6,911 bases of DNA from JBEKEX01 sp050013615 (GTDB lineage: Bacteria > Chloroflexota > Anaerolineae > Anaerolineales > Anaerolineaceae): the NCBI GenBank assembly GCA_050013615.1, contig JBEKEX010000142.1:1-6911 (forward strand). Reading direction: 5' to 3'. The notes below the pieces were generated by a model. The model ran no database searches. It had not been told where the DNA came from and saw nothing but the letters and a program-made list of their open reading frames with translations. Position 1 is the first letter of the stretch; each line of letters begins with the position of its first letter. Below are positions 1 through 6,911 of this stretch, in pieces. Both the position numbers and the translations under genes were made by a program.

Positions 1-1182
1 CCAAATGCGCCCAAAGAAGCTGACTTTTTGACCGGGGATCTTTTCCACTTCTTCCAGGTCGAGGATGTATTCATCGGCCAGGGTCTCGTCGAACACGATG
101 CCTTTGAGCACCTTGAAATCTTCGATGAGGTGGAAGTTGAGACCCGGGTAGAGCTGCTCGCACGAGCTGGCCAGCCAGGAGGCCGCACACGTGGCCGGTA
201 GCACCGGTTTGTGCCCGATCTGGTGGTCGCGCAGGAAGGGGTTGGCATCCAGACTTAGGTGGCGGCTGATCTGGTAATGTTCCAGCTTGCCGGAGAATTC
301 GCTTGCCAGGCGGGAAGGCACGGCTCCCACCACGATTTGTACCGGCTGATCAGTACCCTGGTAATGGGTTGTGATCTCATTTACCAACAACTCCGCCCCG
401 GCATCGGTTGGAATGAGGGTCATGTTCCTCTCGGCAAAAGCACGCTTGAGCTCCGGCGTGACCATGCCTGAATCCCAAGGCCCCCAGTTGATCGAGACGA
501 CGTGGCAGGCAGGGTTATCGCGTTTGATCTGGTAAGCAGCTTTATTCAGCACCTCGTTAGCCATGGCATAATCTGACTGGCCGATGTTGCCGAAAAACCC
601 CGCGATTGATGAGAATAGGACCAAGAAATCGAGCTGGTTGGCTGGGGCGATCTTGAGCAGCTTTTGCAGCCCTGCCACCTTGGGCGAAAGCACGGTCTCG
701 AGATCGGCGGCAGTCTTCTTCTCGATGCGGCGGTCGGCCAGCACGCCGGCTCCGTGGATCACACCGCTGATCTTTCCGCTGCGCTGCACCGGCTCAGCCA
801 GGCGGCTTCGTAACAACTCGATCGGGGCAGTGATGTCCACATCGATATATTCCACTTCTGCGCCGGCCTGGCGGATGCTCGCCAGCGTCGTTTCGATTTC
901 TTTCTGAGCCTTAATGTTGCGGAATTGTTGGGCAACGGCTTGGGGCGTGGGTTTTTGACCTTCGCCGGCCAGACGCTCCATGATGCGACGTTTCAATTCG
1001 GCATCATCCGTGCGATCCTGCGCCCAATCCGGTAGGGGCTGGGCGATGCTGGTGCGTCCCAGTAAGATGAATTTGCAGGGTGTATGCTGCGCTAGCCGGA
1101 TCACGCATTGGGCCGTGATGCCCCTGGCACCACCACTGGCGAGGATGACGGAATTGGGAGAGAGCAGTGATTTTCCGACCAT
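1..1182 (-). CDS. PKS/PfaA-like protein, catalytic KR half plus DH start (3' end beyond window)
   Basis: Seen: 394 codons open to the window edge. Residues about 10-290 are the catalytic subdomain of a polyketide-type ketoreductase: NADPH-binding GGARGIT at 17-23, Lys168 (SPKVAG), Ser192 (LFSSIAG), Tyr205 and Asn209 (GQSDYAMAN), then NWGPWDSGM. LAD at 148-150 keeps the Asp of the B-type LDD motif, which by family knowledge predicts a D-3-hydroxy product. From about 308 a hot-dog dehydratase begins, with the candidate catalytic His320 in NPFLRDHQIGHKPVLP. The usual HxxxGxxxxP motif has His324 in place of Gly. Role: reduction, then dehydration, of ACP-bound beta-ketoacyl chains in the cytosol. 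The structural KR subdomain normally found upstream in the same chain is missing here; it sits at the C-terminus of the preceding gene. The ATG lies one base after that gene's stop, with GGAGG six bases upstream. Fairly certain of the family; the final product is unknown. Confidence 0.9.
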   Translation of the reverse strand, partial: MVGKSLLSPNSVILASGGARGITAQCVIRLAQHTPCKFILLGRTSIAQPLPDWAQDRTDDAELKRRIMERLAGEGQKPTPQAVAQQFRNIKAQKEIETTLASIRQAGAEVEYIDVDITAPIELLRSRLAEPVQRSGKISGVIHGAGVLADRRIEKKTAADLETVLSPKVAGLQKLLKIAPANQLDFLVLFSSIAGFFGNIGQSDYAMANEVLNKAAYQIKRDNPACHVVSINWGPWDSGMVTPELKRAFAERNMTLIPTDAGAELLVNEITTHYQGTDQPVQIVVGAVPSRLASEFSGKLEHYQISRHLSLDANPFLRDHQIGHKPVLPATCAASWLASSCEQLYPGLNFHLIEDFKVLKGIVFDETLADEYILDLEEVEKIPGQKVSFFGRIW

Positions 1183-1183
1183 G

Positions 1184-4100
1184 TTAGGCCTCCATGTTTG
1201 GTTGTTCGACAGCCTTAGGCTGTTCCACCACAAGAGTTGTGCGTTCATCGGCGTGATAGCCGATCTCGCTGATCAGGCGATTCGGGTCGTGCATCTCAGC
1301 CATGATGAGACCGGCGGCAGTTTGCACATCCATTCCCGGCTCCAGGTCAACCGCCCGGCAGAAAACATTATCCCATTCCAGGTTGAGGGTCTTTACGAGG
1401 CCGAAGAAGGCCCCGCTCAACGGCTCCACGTTGCCCGAGGATGCCAGACCGAGCTCGCCATCCAGGTGGGTGACGGTCATGAAGGCTGCAAAGCCTTCTT
1501 GCGAGGCGGTGTTCAAGGTTGCCTTGAGTAGCTTGGCGGTCAGGAAGATGGTCTCGACGATGATCTCCTCGCGTTCCGAATGATCGTCGGAGGCGGATGC
1601 CATCAGGTCCAGGTGGATGAAGACTGCCACGGGCCCGTGTTCTTCTTGCAGGGCATCCAAGGTGCTCTGGATCCCGGTCTCGCTCCAATCGGGGATCTGT
1701 GCGGAACGGATATGCGTGGGCAATGGCCTGTGGGTAACCAGGCTTTCCGGCAGGCGTAGGACGACCACATCTTTGCCTTCTCCGGCCAACTTGTCGGCCA
1801 AGGCCAGGGTCAGGTCGGTGCCGTCGTCCATGATGAGGCAGATGTACCCCTTGGCAACCGGCAGATCCAAGCAATCCGGTTCCGGCATGGATTTAAGCAT
1901 TACAACCCCGCGGGGAAGCTCAAACGTTTTTTCTTTCACTGATGCCGGAGCAGCAGGGCTGGCCTCGTGCATAGGTGATTTGCTTGGCGCTGGCGCGGCC
2001 AGCGATTCGATAATTTGCCTGAGCGTGCGCAGCTCGGCCAGGTTGGCGGGGTCGATCTTCGCAAGCTCGGGGTAGTTAGCTTGCATGGCGCCCAGGATCT
2101 CCACCCGTTTGATCGAGTCGATCCCCAAATCGGCTTCCAGCTCCATGTCCAGCTCGAGCATTTCCACCGGGTAACCGGTCTTCTCGCTGACGATCTCGAG
2201 GAAGGCTTTGGTGACTTCATCCCGTGAGATTGCAACAGGCTCAGGCTGGCTGGTGGGGACTGGTTGGACGGTGGTAGGTGTTTCGAGTGGCTGTTGGGGT
2301 TTTACTTCCGGTGGTGCGCTTGGCTCAGTCAAGGCGCTCATGTAGGCTGCAACGTCACCGAGCGTGCGCATCTCGGCCAGGGCGGTGGAATCGACCTGCG
2401 GCAGGCTGGGGAAGCGGGTCTGGATGGCACCCATGATCTCGACCCGTTTGATCGAATCGATCCCCAGGTCTGCTTCCATATCCATGCCCAGTTCCAGCAT
2501 TTCGGGCGGATAGCCGGTCTTCTCGCTCACCAGCTCCAGCAAGGTTTTCTTCAAGCCTTCGACATCCAAAGAGATGGGCGCTTGCGCCGTAGCAGGCTGA
2601 CTTGCCGGCATCATTTCTTTGACTTTATTCACACTCGGCTCGGTTGGCTTGGGAAGCGGGGAGTGGCCGTTATGGCTGGGAATGCCGCTCGGCACGGCGG
2701 GCACAACTGGATTGAAGGTGGCAGCAACGGGTTTCGATTTGATTGGCTGTGCTGCCGATGCAATTTGTGCAGTCGGGGTCTGGAAGAACTGCAATACCTG
2801 CTCGGTCAACTGGGTCTGGTTCTGCAAATACTGCTCGTGGACGCGCAGCGTCTCTGCCTGGTGTTGGTGGAACTGGTCCATGCTGCGCTCCAGGGTTTGG
2901 AGCGCCTGGTTGAGCTGTTCCAAGGCCTGGGGGGAGGAATTACTGTTCAACAAGTTCAATTCTTGCTGCACCAGCTGGGTGAAGCCGCGCACATATTCGC
3001 CATCGTTGGCCAGGAATTGGTTATGTACTTGCAGGGCTTCGCTCTGGAAAGATTCAAGCTGGGCCAGCAAGGCATCTGGATGAGTGACGGCTGGTTCTTG
3101 GGCTGGGGCTGCCGAGGCAGCAGCGGGTGTTGTTGCGCTGGCAGAAGCAGCGGCCGGGTTCTGGCCGTTGGGAGGCTGCGACAGGGTGTTCTTCGCCGAA
3201 ATGGCAGCTTCGAACGCCGAGCGGGTCTTCTCGGTCAGGTAAAGGCTGCCGTTCAGCTTGACGCTGACGCTGGATTTCTGGCGTTCCGGGGCTGATTTCT
3301 TCGGCAGGGCGTAAGGGTCAAAGTGTCGCAGGTCCAATCCCAACACGCACAATTGAGCTACAGCCTCACGCAATTGGCGGTCGCTATCCTTCTTCGCGCT
3401 CGCATTGACGGCGATGGCGGCGTGCGGTTTGCCTTCCAGGATGTTGTTGACCAGGTTGGTCAGCACGTTCTTAGGGCCGAATTCGACGAATATCGACCCA
3501 CCGGCGGCGTAGATGGCCTCGATCTCGTCTTTGAACAGCACCGGCTTGAGGATGTGGTCGGTCAGCGTCTGGCGTATTTGATCGGGATCTGAGCTGTATT
3601 TCTTGCCGCTGGTGTTGGAGTAGGCCTCGATCTTGGGTTTCTTGAACTTCACCTGCCGGATCGCTTCGGCAAAGGGCTGCTGGGCGTGAGCCACCAGTGG
3701 GGTGTGGAATGCGGCCGAGACCGGCAATGGCACCACGGAATAACCCTTTTCGGTCAGCGCCTTCTGGACGGCTGCCACGGCAGCTTTGCTGCCGGCCAAA
3801 GCAACCTGGTTGTTGGAGTTTTGGTTGGCCAGCGTGATCTCCGGGAGGGCCAGCAGGTCTTGCTCGAGCTGGCGGATGTCGCCTTTAACCGCTATCATCG
3901 TCCCGGCATCGAAGGCGGGATCGTCCGAGGCGGCCATAACTTTGCCGCGCGCTTTTGCTAACGCATAGAATCCTGCTTCATCCAGAACGCCGCTGGCATA
4001 CAGCGCGGTCAACTCGCCAAAGCTGTGCCCGGCGGTGAAGCTGGCCTCGAAACCGGCTTGCTGGAACAGTTTGTACAATCCCACGCTGAATGTGCCAATA

Positions 4101-6097
4101 GCCGGTTGGGCGTACTCGGTGAGGGTCAGGCGCTGATTCTGGCGCTCGGTGGCATCGCTGTCGAACGTCGGGATGGGGTAAATGACCTGGGTCAACGGTG
4201 CCTGATCGTCCGCCTCGAACTGAGCATCCATGGCGGCAAACGCCTGGCGGATGGGCGGGAAATTGATGGTTACTTCGCAGCCCATGTTCACATATTGTGA
4301 CCCCTGGCCAGGGAACAATGCTACCAGTTTGTGCTTGGGGTCGAGGCTGTTCTTGCGGTAGTAAACGCCCGATGGATGTTCAGCGGTTTCTTTGTCCCCG
4401 ATGCTTTTGAGCAGGTCGATGGCCGTGTTCAACTGAGTGCGCGCCTCTGCGGCATCCATAGCCACAAACCCGACCCGCGCGTCTTCCTGCTTGATCGCGT
4501 TGGCCTGGGTCGCTTCCACCAGCGCCGCATAAGTCGCGGTTCCCTGGGCGGAGCCTAACTTTTCGGATAGATCACGACACTTAGGCAGCAGTTCGGCCGG
4601 CGTGGGGGCGGCGACCAGGATGACCTGGGCGGTGGAATGCAGCCGGTAAGGCTGGCTATGCTCAGCTTCATATTCTTCCAGGGCCACGTGGAAATTCGTG
4701 CCGCCAAAGCCGAATGAGCTCACGCCTGCTCGGCGCGGGTACAGGGCCGGCTTGATCCACGGGCGGCGTTCGGTGTTCAAGTAGAACGGTGTATTCTCGA
4801 TGCCGAGTTTCGGGTTGGGATGCTTGACGTTGATGGTAGGCGGCAGTACTTTTTGGTAGAGCGCCAACGAGGCTTTAATCAGGCTGGCAACGCCGGCCGC
4901 TGCCTTGGTGTGCCCGATCTGGGATTTGACGCTTCCCAGGGCGATATATTGTTTGCGCGGGTTGTCTTTTGAAAAGACCTCGTTCAAGCCTTCGAATTCG
5001 GCCGGGTCACCTGCCATGGTGCCAGTACCGTGGGCTTCGATCAATCCCACGGTGGTGGGGGAATAGCCGGCTTCCTCGTAGGCCCGGGTCAGAGCCAGCG
5101 ATTGTCCGTAGGGTCGCGGGGCGTAGATGGACTTGTAGCGTCCGTCACTGGACGTGCCGACGGCTTTGATGACCGCATAGATGCGATCACCGTCACGCTC
5201 GGCATCCGCCAGGCGCTTGAGCAGCACCATGCCGATGCCTTCACCTACCATCATGCCGTCGGAGTCCTGGTCAAACGACCGCACGCTCTCGGATTTCGAG
5301 AACGCCGGGGTCTTGCTGAAGCACATGTAGGTACCGATGGAGTTGTCAGTATCGACCCCCCCGGCCAGCATCATGTCAGCCCGTCCCTCGATCAACTCGC
5401 CCACGGCCATTCTAACGGCGGCCAGCGAGCTGCCGCAGGCCGCGTCCACCACGCAATTTGTGCCGCCCAAGTCCAGGCGGTTGGCGATACGTCCGGCGAC
5501 CACGTTTCCGATGGAACCTGGGAAGGCGTTTTCTTCCCATTTCGGGTAAGCTAATTTAATCTTGTCTATAATTTGTTGAGAATCGCTCTCGGAAATGCCG
5601 TAGCTGCGCAGAACTTTTTCCCACACCGGATATTGCAACCGGGACATCAATGCGATGGCCAGCTTGCTGCCAATGCCGACCATCCCCAGTACGACGCCGG
5701 TGCGTTCGCGTAAAGACTTGTTGTCCTCACTGTAGCCGGCATCTTCGAGGGCTTCTTTAGCGATGACCAGGGAAAGGAGTTGGGATACGTCGGTCACTTC
5801 CAGCAAATTCGGCGGCAGGCCGAACTCAGCCGGGTCGAAGTCGACGTCCGGGATAAAAGCGCCTCGCTTGCAGTAAGTCTTATCGGCTGCCGCGGGGTCC
5901 GGATCGTAATATTCGTCGATCTTCCAGCGTGAAGCGGGTATATCGATCATTGCGTCGATTTTGTTGAGGATGTTGTCCCAATACTCCGGCAAGGTCCTTG
6001 CCTGGGGAAAAAGCGACGCCATGCCAATGATTGCAACTGGGGAGGTGATCAATCCCTGTTGCAGTTCTTTCGGGGTAGGTGATTCGTTCGATTTCAT
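1184..6097 (-). CDS. PfaA/HglE-like type I polyketide synthase, KS-AT-ACP-ACP-structural KR half (1637 aa)
   Basis: Builds a polyketide or fatty-acyl chain by decarboxylative condensation of an extender unit loaded on ACP; cytosolic. KS about 18-475: Cys221 in DAACGSSL, His356 in EAHGTGT, His396 in KSQIGHTKAAAG, closing with SSFGFGGTNFH. AT about 590-890: GQGSQ at 597-601, Ser692 in GHSFGE, Arg717, His798 in AAFHTP, most like malonyl-type AT of PUFA synthases. Ala/Pro linker about 980-1003, then a helical, Gln-rich repeat region to 1107. Two ACPs with phosphopantetheine serines Ser1215 and Ser1328, both in LGIDSIKRVE. Residues about 1395-1620 match the non-catalytic structural KR subdomain (FFGLVKTLNLEW, HDPNRL) and lack Tyr/Ser/Lys KR residues. 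The chain then stops where PfaA relatives continue into catalytic KR. Start: ATG at 6097 with AGGAG at 6109-6113, an 11-base spacer that is rather long; no nearby in-frame alternative seen. PfaA usually carries more ACPs. Iterative use is inferred from the family. A pfaA or hglE name would need phylogeny. Confidence 0.95.
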   Translation of the reverse strand: MKSNESPTPKELQQGLITSPVAIIGMASLFPQARTLPEYWDNILNKIDAMIDIPASRWKIDEYYDPDPAAADKTYCKRGAFIPDVDFDPAEFGLPPNLLEVTDVSQLLSLVIAKEALEDAGYSEDNKSLRERTGVVLGMVGIGSKLAIALMSRLQYPVWEKVLRSYGISESDSQQIIDKIKLAYPKWEENAFPGSIGNVVAGRIANRLDLGGTNCVVDAACGSSLAAVRMAVGELIEGRADMMLAGGVDTDNSIGTYMCFSKTPAFSKSESVRSFDQDSDGMMVGEGIGMVLLKRLADAERDGDRIYAVIKAVGTSSDGRYKSIYAPRPYGQSLALTRAYEEAGYSPTTVGLIEAHGTGTMAGDPAEFEGLNEVFSKDNPRKQYIALGSVKSQIGHTKAAAGVASLIKASLALYQKVLPPTINVKHPNPKLGIENTPFYLNTERRPWIKPALYPRRAGVSSFGFGGTNFHVALEEYEAEHSQPYRLHSTAQVILVAAPTPAELLPKCRDLSEKLGSAQGTATYAALVEATQANAIKQEDARVGFVAMDAAEARTQLNTAIDLLKSIGDKETAEHPSGVYYRKNSLDPKHKLVALFPGQGSQYVNMGCEVTINFPPIRQAFAAMDAQFEADDQAPLTQVIYPIPTFDSDATERQNQRLTLTEYAQPAIGTFSVGLYKLFQQAGFEASFTAGHSFGELTALYASGVLDEAGFYALAKARGKVMAASDDPAFDAGTMIAVKGDIRQLEQDLLALPEITLANQNSNNQVALAGSKAAVAAVQKALTEKGYSVVPLPVSAAFHTPLVAHAQQPFAEAIRQVKFKKPKIEAYSNTSGKKYSSDPDQIRQTLTDHILKPVLFKDEIEAIYAAGGSIFVEFGPKNVLTNLVNNILEGKPHAAIAVNASAKKDSDRQLREAVAQLCVLGLDLRHFDPYALPKKSAPERQKSSVSVKLNGSLYLTEKTRSAFEAAISAKNTLSQPPNGQNPAAASASATTPAAASAAPAQEPAVTHPDALLAQLESFQSEALQVHNQFLANDGEYVRGFTQLVQQELNLLNSNSSPQALEQLNQALQTLERSMDQFHQHQAETLRVHEQYLQNQTQLTEQVLQFFQTPTAQIASAAQPIKSKPVAATFNPVVPAVPSGIPSHNGHSPLPKPTEPSVNKVKEMMPASQPATAQAPISLDVEGLKKTLLELVSEKTGYPPEMLELGMDMEADLGIDSIKRVEIMGAIQTRFPSLPQVDSTALAEMRTLGDVAAYMSALTEPSAPPEVKPQQPLETPTTVQPVPTSQPEPVAISRDEVTKAFLEIVSEKTGYPVEMLELDMELEADLGIDSIKRVEILGAMQANYPELAKIDPANLAELRTLRQIIESLAAPAPSKSPMHEASPAAPASVKEKTFELPRGVVMLKSMPEPDCLDLPVAKGYICLIMDDGTDLTLALADKLAGEGKDVVVLRLPESLVTHRPLPTHIRSAQIPDWSETGIQSTLDALQEEHGPVAVFIHLDLMASASDDHSEREEIIVETIFLTAKLLKATLNTASQEGFAAFMTVTHLDGELGLASSGNVEPLSGAFFGLVKTLNLEWDNVFCRAVDLEPGMDVQTAAGLIMAEMHDPNRLISEIGYHADERTTLVVEQPKAVEQPNMEA
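1189..1193 (-). promoter_or_regulatory. Ribosome binding site inside the end of the upstream synthase gene
   Basis: On the minus strand GGAGG lies in the last codons of the 1637-aa gene, six bases (CCTAAC, which includes the TAA stop) before the ATG at 1182. Sequence and spacing are near ideal for a Shine-Dalgarno site. It supports re-initiation or coupled translation of the KR-DH protein as a separate chain, which would keep the two proteins near equal amounts. It could still be a chance match: an ATG-GAG-GCC run would give it in any case. Confidence 0.65.
1997..2560 (-). repeat. Tandem duplicated ACP domains within the synthase
   Basis: Residues about 1180-1256 and 1290-1367 are two ACPs joined by a Pro/Thr/Gln-rich linker. 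By hand alignment about 60% of core positions are identical, including SEKTGYP, EMLEL, EADLGIDSIKRVEI and AEx-RTL. The DNA is also alike around both serine sites. This fits internal gene duplication. In PfaA-type synthases, tandem ACPs are known to act in parallel and raise output. Confidence 0.85.
2780..3046 (-). repeat. Two-copy helical repeat in the AT-ACP linker
   Basis: Residues about 1018-1044 (QSEALQVHNQFL...) and 1080-1106 (QAETLRVHEQYL...) align without gaps, sharing Q-E-L-VH-Q-L and Gln-rich ends. They lie 62 residues apart in a stretch rich in Gln, Leu and Glu between the Ala/Pro linker and the first ACP. The pattern suggests amphipathic helices, perhaps a coiled coil for dimerisation or domain spacing; that role is inferred. 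Confidence 0.55.
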
Positions 6098-6252
6098 TTC
6101 CCACGAAGCTCCTGTTCGATAGCGTTAGTGTTAGGGATTGCATCGCTGGGTTCGATGAGGTCTGCGTTGGATGCTGTAATTTATAGATAAAACCCTTGTT
6201 TTTTGATTAGATACGCCGGGGTTAGCTCTTGCTTGTCATAATTTTCTGCGAG

Positions 6253-6292
6253 TTGGGGCAACCAGCACGGGCGACCAGCCGGGTTGCCCCAA
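6253..6292. repeat. Perfect 11-bp inverted repeat with 18-bp spacer
   Basis: Arms TTGGGGCAACC (6253-6263) and GGTTGCCCCAA (6282-6292) are exact reverse complements. The region 6259-6283 can also be read as two near-identical direct copies, CAACCAGCACGGG and CGACCAGCCGGG. No T-tract follows on either strand, so it does not look like an intrinsic terminator. No gene ends into it either, since both neighbours point away. It may be an operator for a dimeric regulator acting on both genes, or an mRNA leader hairpin. The function is inferred only. Confidence 0.6.
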
Positions 6293-6316
6293 AACAGGAA
6301 AGTCAGTTAATCAATT

Positions 6317-6325
6317 TGGTATTAT
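6317..6325 (+). promoter_or_regulatory. Candidate extended -10 promoter for the ydfG-like gene
   Basis: TGGTATTAT matches the extended -10 form TGnTATAAT with one mismatch. No recognisable -35 lies at the normal distance, which extended -10 promoters can tolerate. Transcription would start near 6332, leaving a leader of about 105 bases, and would place the inverted repeat at roughly -80 to -40. The motif is short and could be chance. Confidence 0.3.
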
Positions 6326-6436
6326 GATGTGTAAGTTAAGAAGCTGATTACTAATGTCAGCGATCAAAATAAATATAACGGCTCGCTCGGCTTTGGTAAT
6401 GCGAGTGGAGCACATGAATAATGACAGGAGATTGTG

Positions 6437-6911
6437 ATGACCAAAACGATAATGATCACGGGTGCGACATCGGGGTTTGGTGCGGCGATGGCGCGGCGCT
6501 TTGTCGAGGCTGATTGGCGCGTCGTAGCGACGGGGCGTCGTATCGAGCGTCTTGAACGCCTGGCGGAAGAGTTCGGCGCAGAGAAAGTCGCTGTCGCGTC
6601 TTTCGACATTCAGGATTCGGTGGCAATGGAGAAAGCTCTGGCCGCGCTTCCCGATCCCTTCCGGGGGATCGATGTGCTGGTCAACAATGCCGGCCTGGCG
6701 CTCGGCACGGCTCCCGCACCTCAAGCCCGGCTGGACGATTGGCTGACGATGATCAATACCAATATCACCGGCCTGGTGACCCTCACGCACAAACTTTTGC
6801 CGACCTTGATCGAGCGCAAGGGTGCAATCGTCAATTTGAGTTCGGTGGCCGCCAGTTATCCCTATTCGGGCGGTAACGTGTATGGGGCGACCAAGGCCTT
6901 CGTGCAGCAGT
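6437..6911 (+). CDS. ydfG: YdfG-like NADP-dependent 3-hydroxy acid dehydrogenase, SDR family (3' end beyond window)
   Basis: Seen: 158 codons open to the right edge, out of about 250 usual for classical SDRs. Residues 8-14 give the cofactor motif TGATSGFG. Arg-Arg after the second strand (VVATGRR) favours NADP. NNAG follows in IDVLVNNAGLALG, then the catalytic Asn region (MINTN), Ser in NLSSVAA, and YGATK with Tyr and Lys at 149 and 153. NNAGLALG and GGNVYGATKAFV are very like E. coli YdfG, which oxidises L-serine, L-allo-threonine and 3-hydroxypropionate with NADP. Start: ATG with AGGAG at 6426-6430, six-base spacer. It is transcribed away from the synthase operon and shares the intergenic region with it. 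A link to the synthase product is possible but not shown; this family is common as a stand-alone housekeeping enzyme. Substrate is inferred from similarity alone. Confidence 0.88.
   Translation, partial: MTKTIMITGATSGFGAAMARRFVEADWRVVATGRRIERLERLAEEFGAEKVAVASFDIQDSVAMEKALAALPDPFRGIDVLVNNAGLALGTAPAPQARLDDWLTMINTNITGLVTLTHKLLPTLIERKGAIVNLSSVAASYPYSGGNVYGATKAFVQQ

Larger units (their letters stand above)
6098..6436. other. Divergent intergenic region between the synthase operon and the ydfG-like gene
   Basis: 339 bases with no convincing gene on either strand. It is more AT-rich than the flanking genes at 6176-6215 and 6301-6380. It should hold the promoters of both transcription units. On the minus strand TATAAA at 6180-6185, within the near-palindrome TTTATAGATAAA (6180-6191), could be a -10 element for the synthase about 80 bases before its start, but no good -35 goes with it. 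The inverted repeat and a plus-strand promoter candidate are listed separately. No terminator, tRNA or riboswitch fold was recognised. Confidence 0.7.

Noticed and set aside
1368..1874. 168-codon minus-strand frame within the structural KR region
   Set aside because: Overlaps the synthase gene in another frame, is Arg/Pro/Gly-rich, and shows no domain, whereas the synthase frame matches the KR structural fold throughout.
2264..3295. 343-codon open frame on the plus strand, opposite the ACP and linker region
   Set aside because: It lies wholly antisense to the well-supported synthase gene, its translation has no recognisable domain and odd composition (rich in Gly, Leu, Gln, Cys), and it mirrors the coding strand's Gln/Leu/Ala-rich codons.
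5030..5554. 174-codon open frame on the plus strand, opposite the KS
   Set aside because: Antisense to the conserved KS core including the active-site Cys; no known domain. It is a shadow of the high-GC coding strand.
5880..6143. 87-codon minus-strand frame overlapping the synthase start
   Set aside because: It runs in a different frame over the conserved KS N-terminus (VAIIGMASLFPQ), so it is a shadow frame.
6253..6292. Inverted repeat as a rho-independent terminator
   Set aside because: No T-tract follows the stem on either strand, and both neighbouring genes are transcribed away from it.
6382..6405. Short CTCGC/GCGAG inverted repeat in the ydfG leader
   Set aside because: Only five-base arms with a 15-base loop; expected by chance in this much sequence.
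6311..6790. 159-codon minus-strand open frame across the intergenic region and the ydfG-like gene
   Set aside because: It is antisense to clear SDR coding sequence, has no recognisable domain, and its end falls in AT-rich intergenic DNA.

Overview
The window holds three protein-coding genes and one intergenic region. Two genes on the minus strand form a tightly coupled operon for a large iterative type I polyketide/fatty-acid synthase of the PfaA (omega-3 PUFA synthase) / HglE (heterocyst glycolipid synthase) kind. A third gene on the plus strand diverges from them and encodes a YdfG-like short-chain dehydrogenase. Nothing in the window identifies the organism. The moderately high GC of the coding sequence, SD-led starts and protein style fit a bacterium that carries PfaA-like synthases. 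Chloroflexota (Anaerolineae) is my guess, at low confidence.

Layout. 1-1182 (minus, cut by the left edge): catalytic half of a ketoreductase (KR) followed by the start of a hot-dog dehydratase (DH). 1184-6097 (minus, complete, 1637 aa): ketosynthase (KS), acyltransferase (AT), Ala/Pro linker and helical repeat region, two tandem acyl carrier proteins (ACPs), then a KR structural half with no catalytic residues. 6098-6436: divergent intergenic region with a perfect 11-bp inverted repeat and a candidate extended -10 promoter. 6437-6911 (plus, cut by the right edge): YdfG-like NADP-dependent 3-hydroxy acid dehydrogenase.

How the genes work together. Joined end to end, the two minus-strand products have the order KS-AT-ACP-ACP-KR-DH expected of one PfaA-type polypeptide. 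The break falls inside the KR, between its structural and catalytic Rossmann subdomains. The stop and the next start are one base apart, and a well-spaced GGAGG precedes the second start. If this is not a sequencing indel, the KR must assemble from two co-translated proteins. That is the main observation here. The expected partners (further KS/CLF, DH, enoyl reductase and phosphopantetheinyl transferase) would lie beyond the left edge and cannot be seen.
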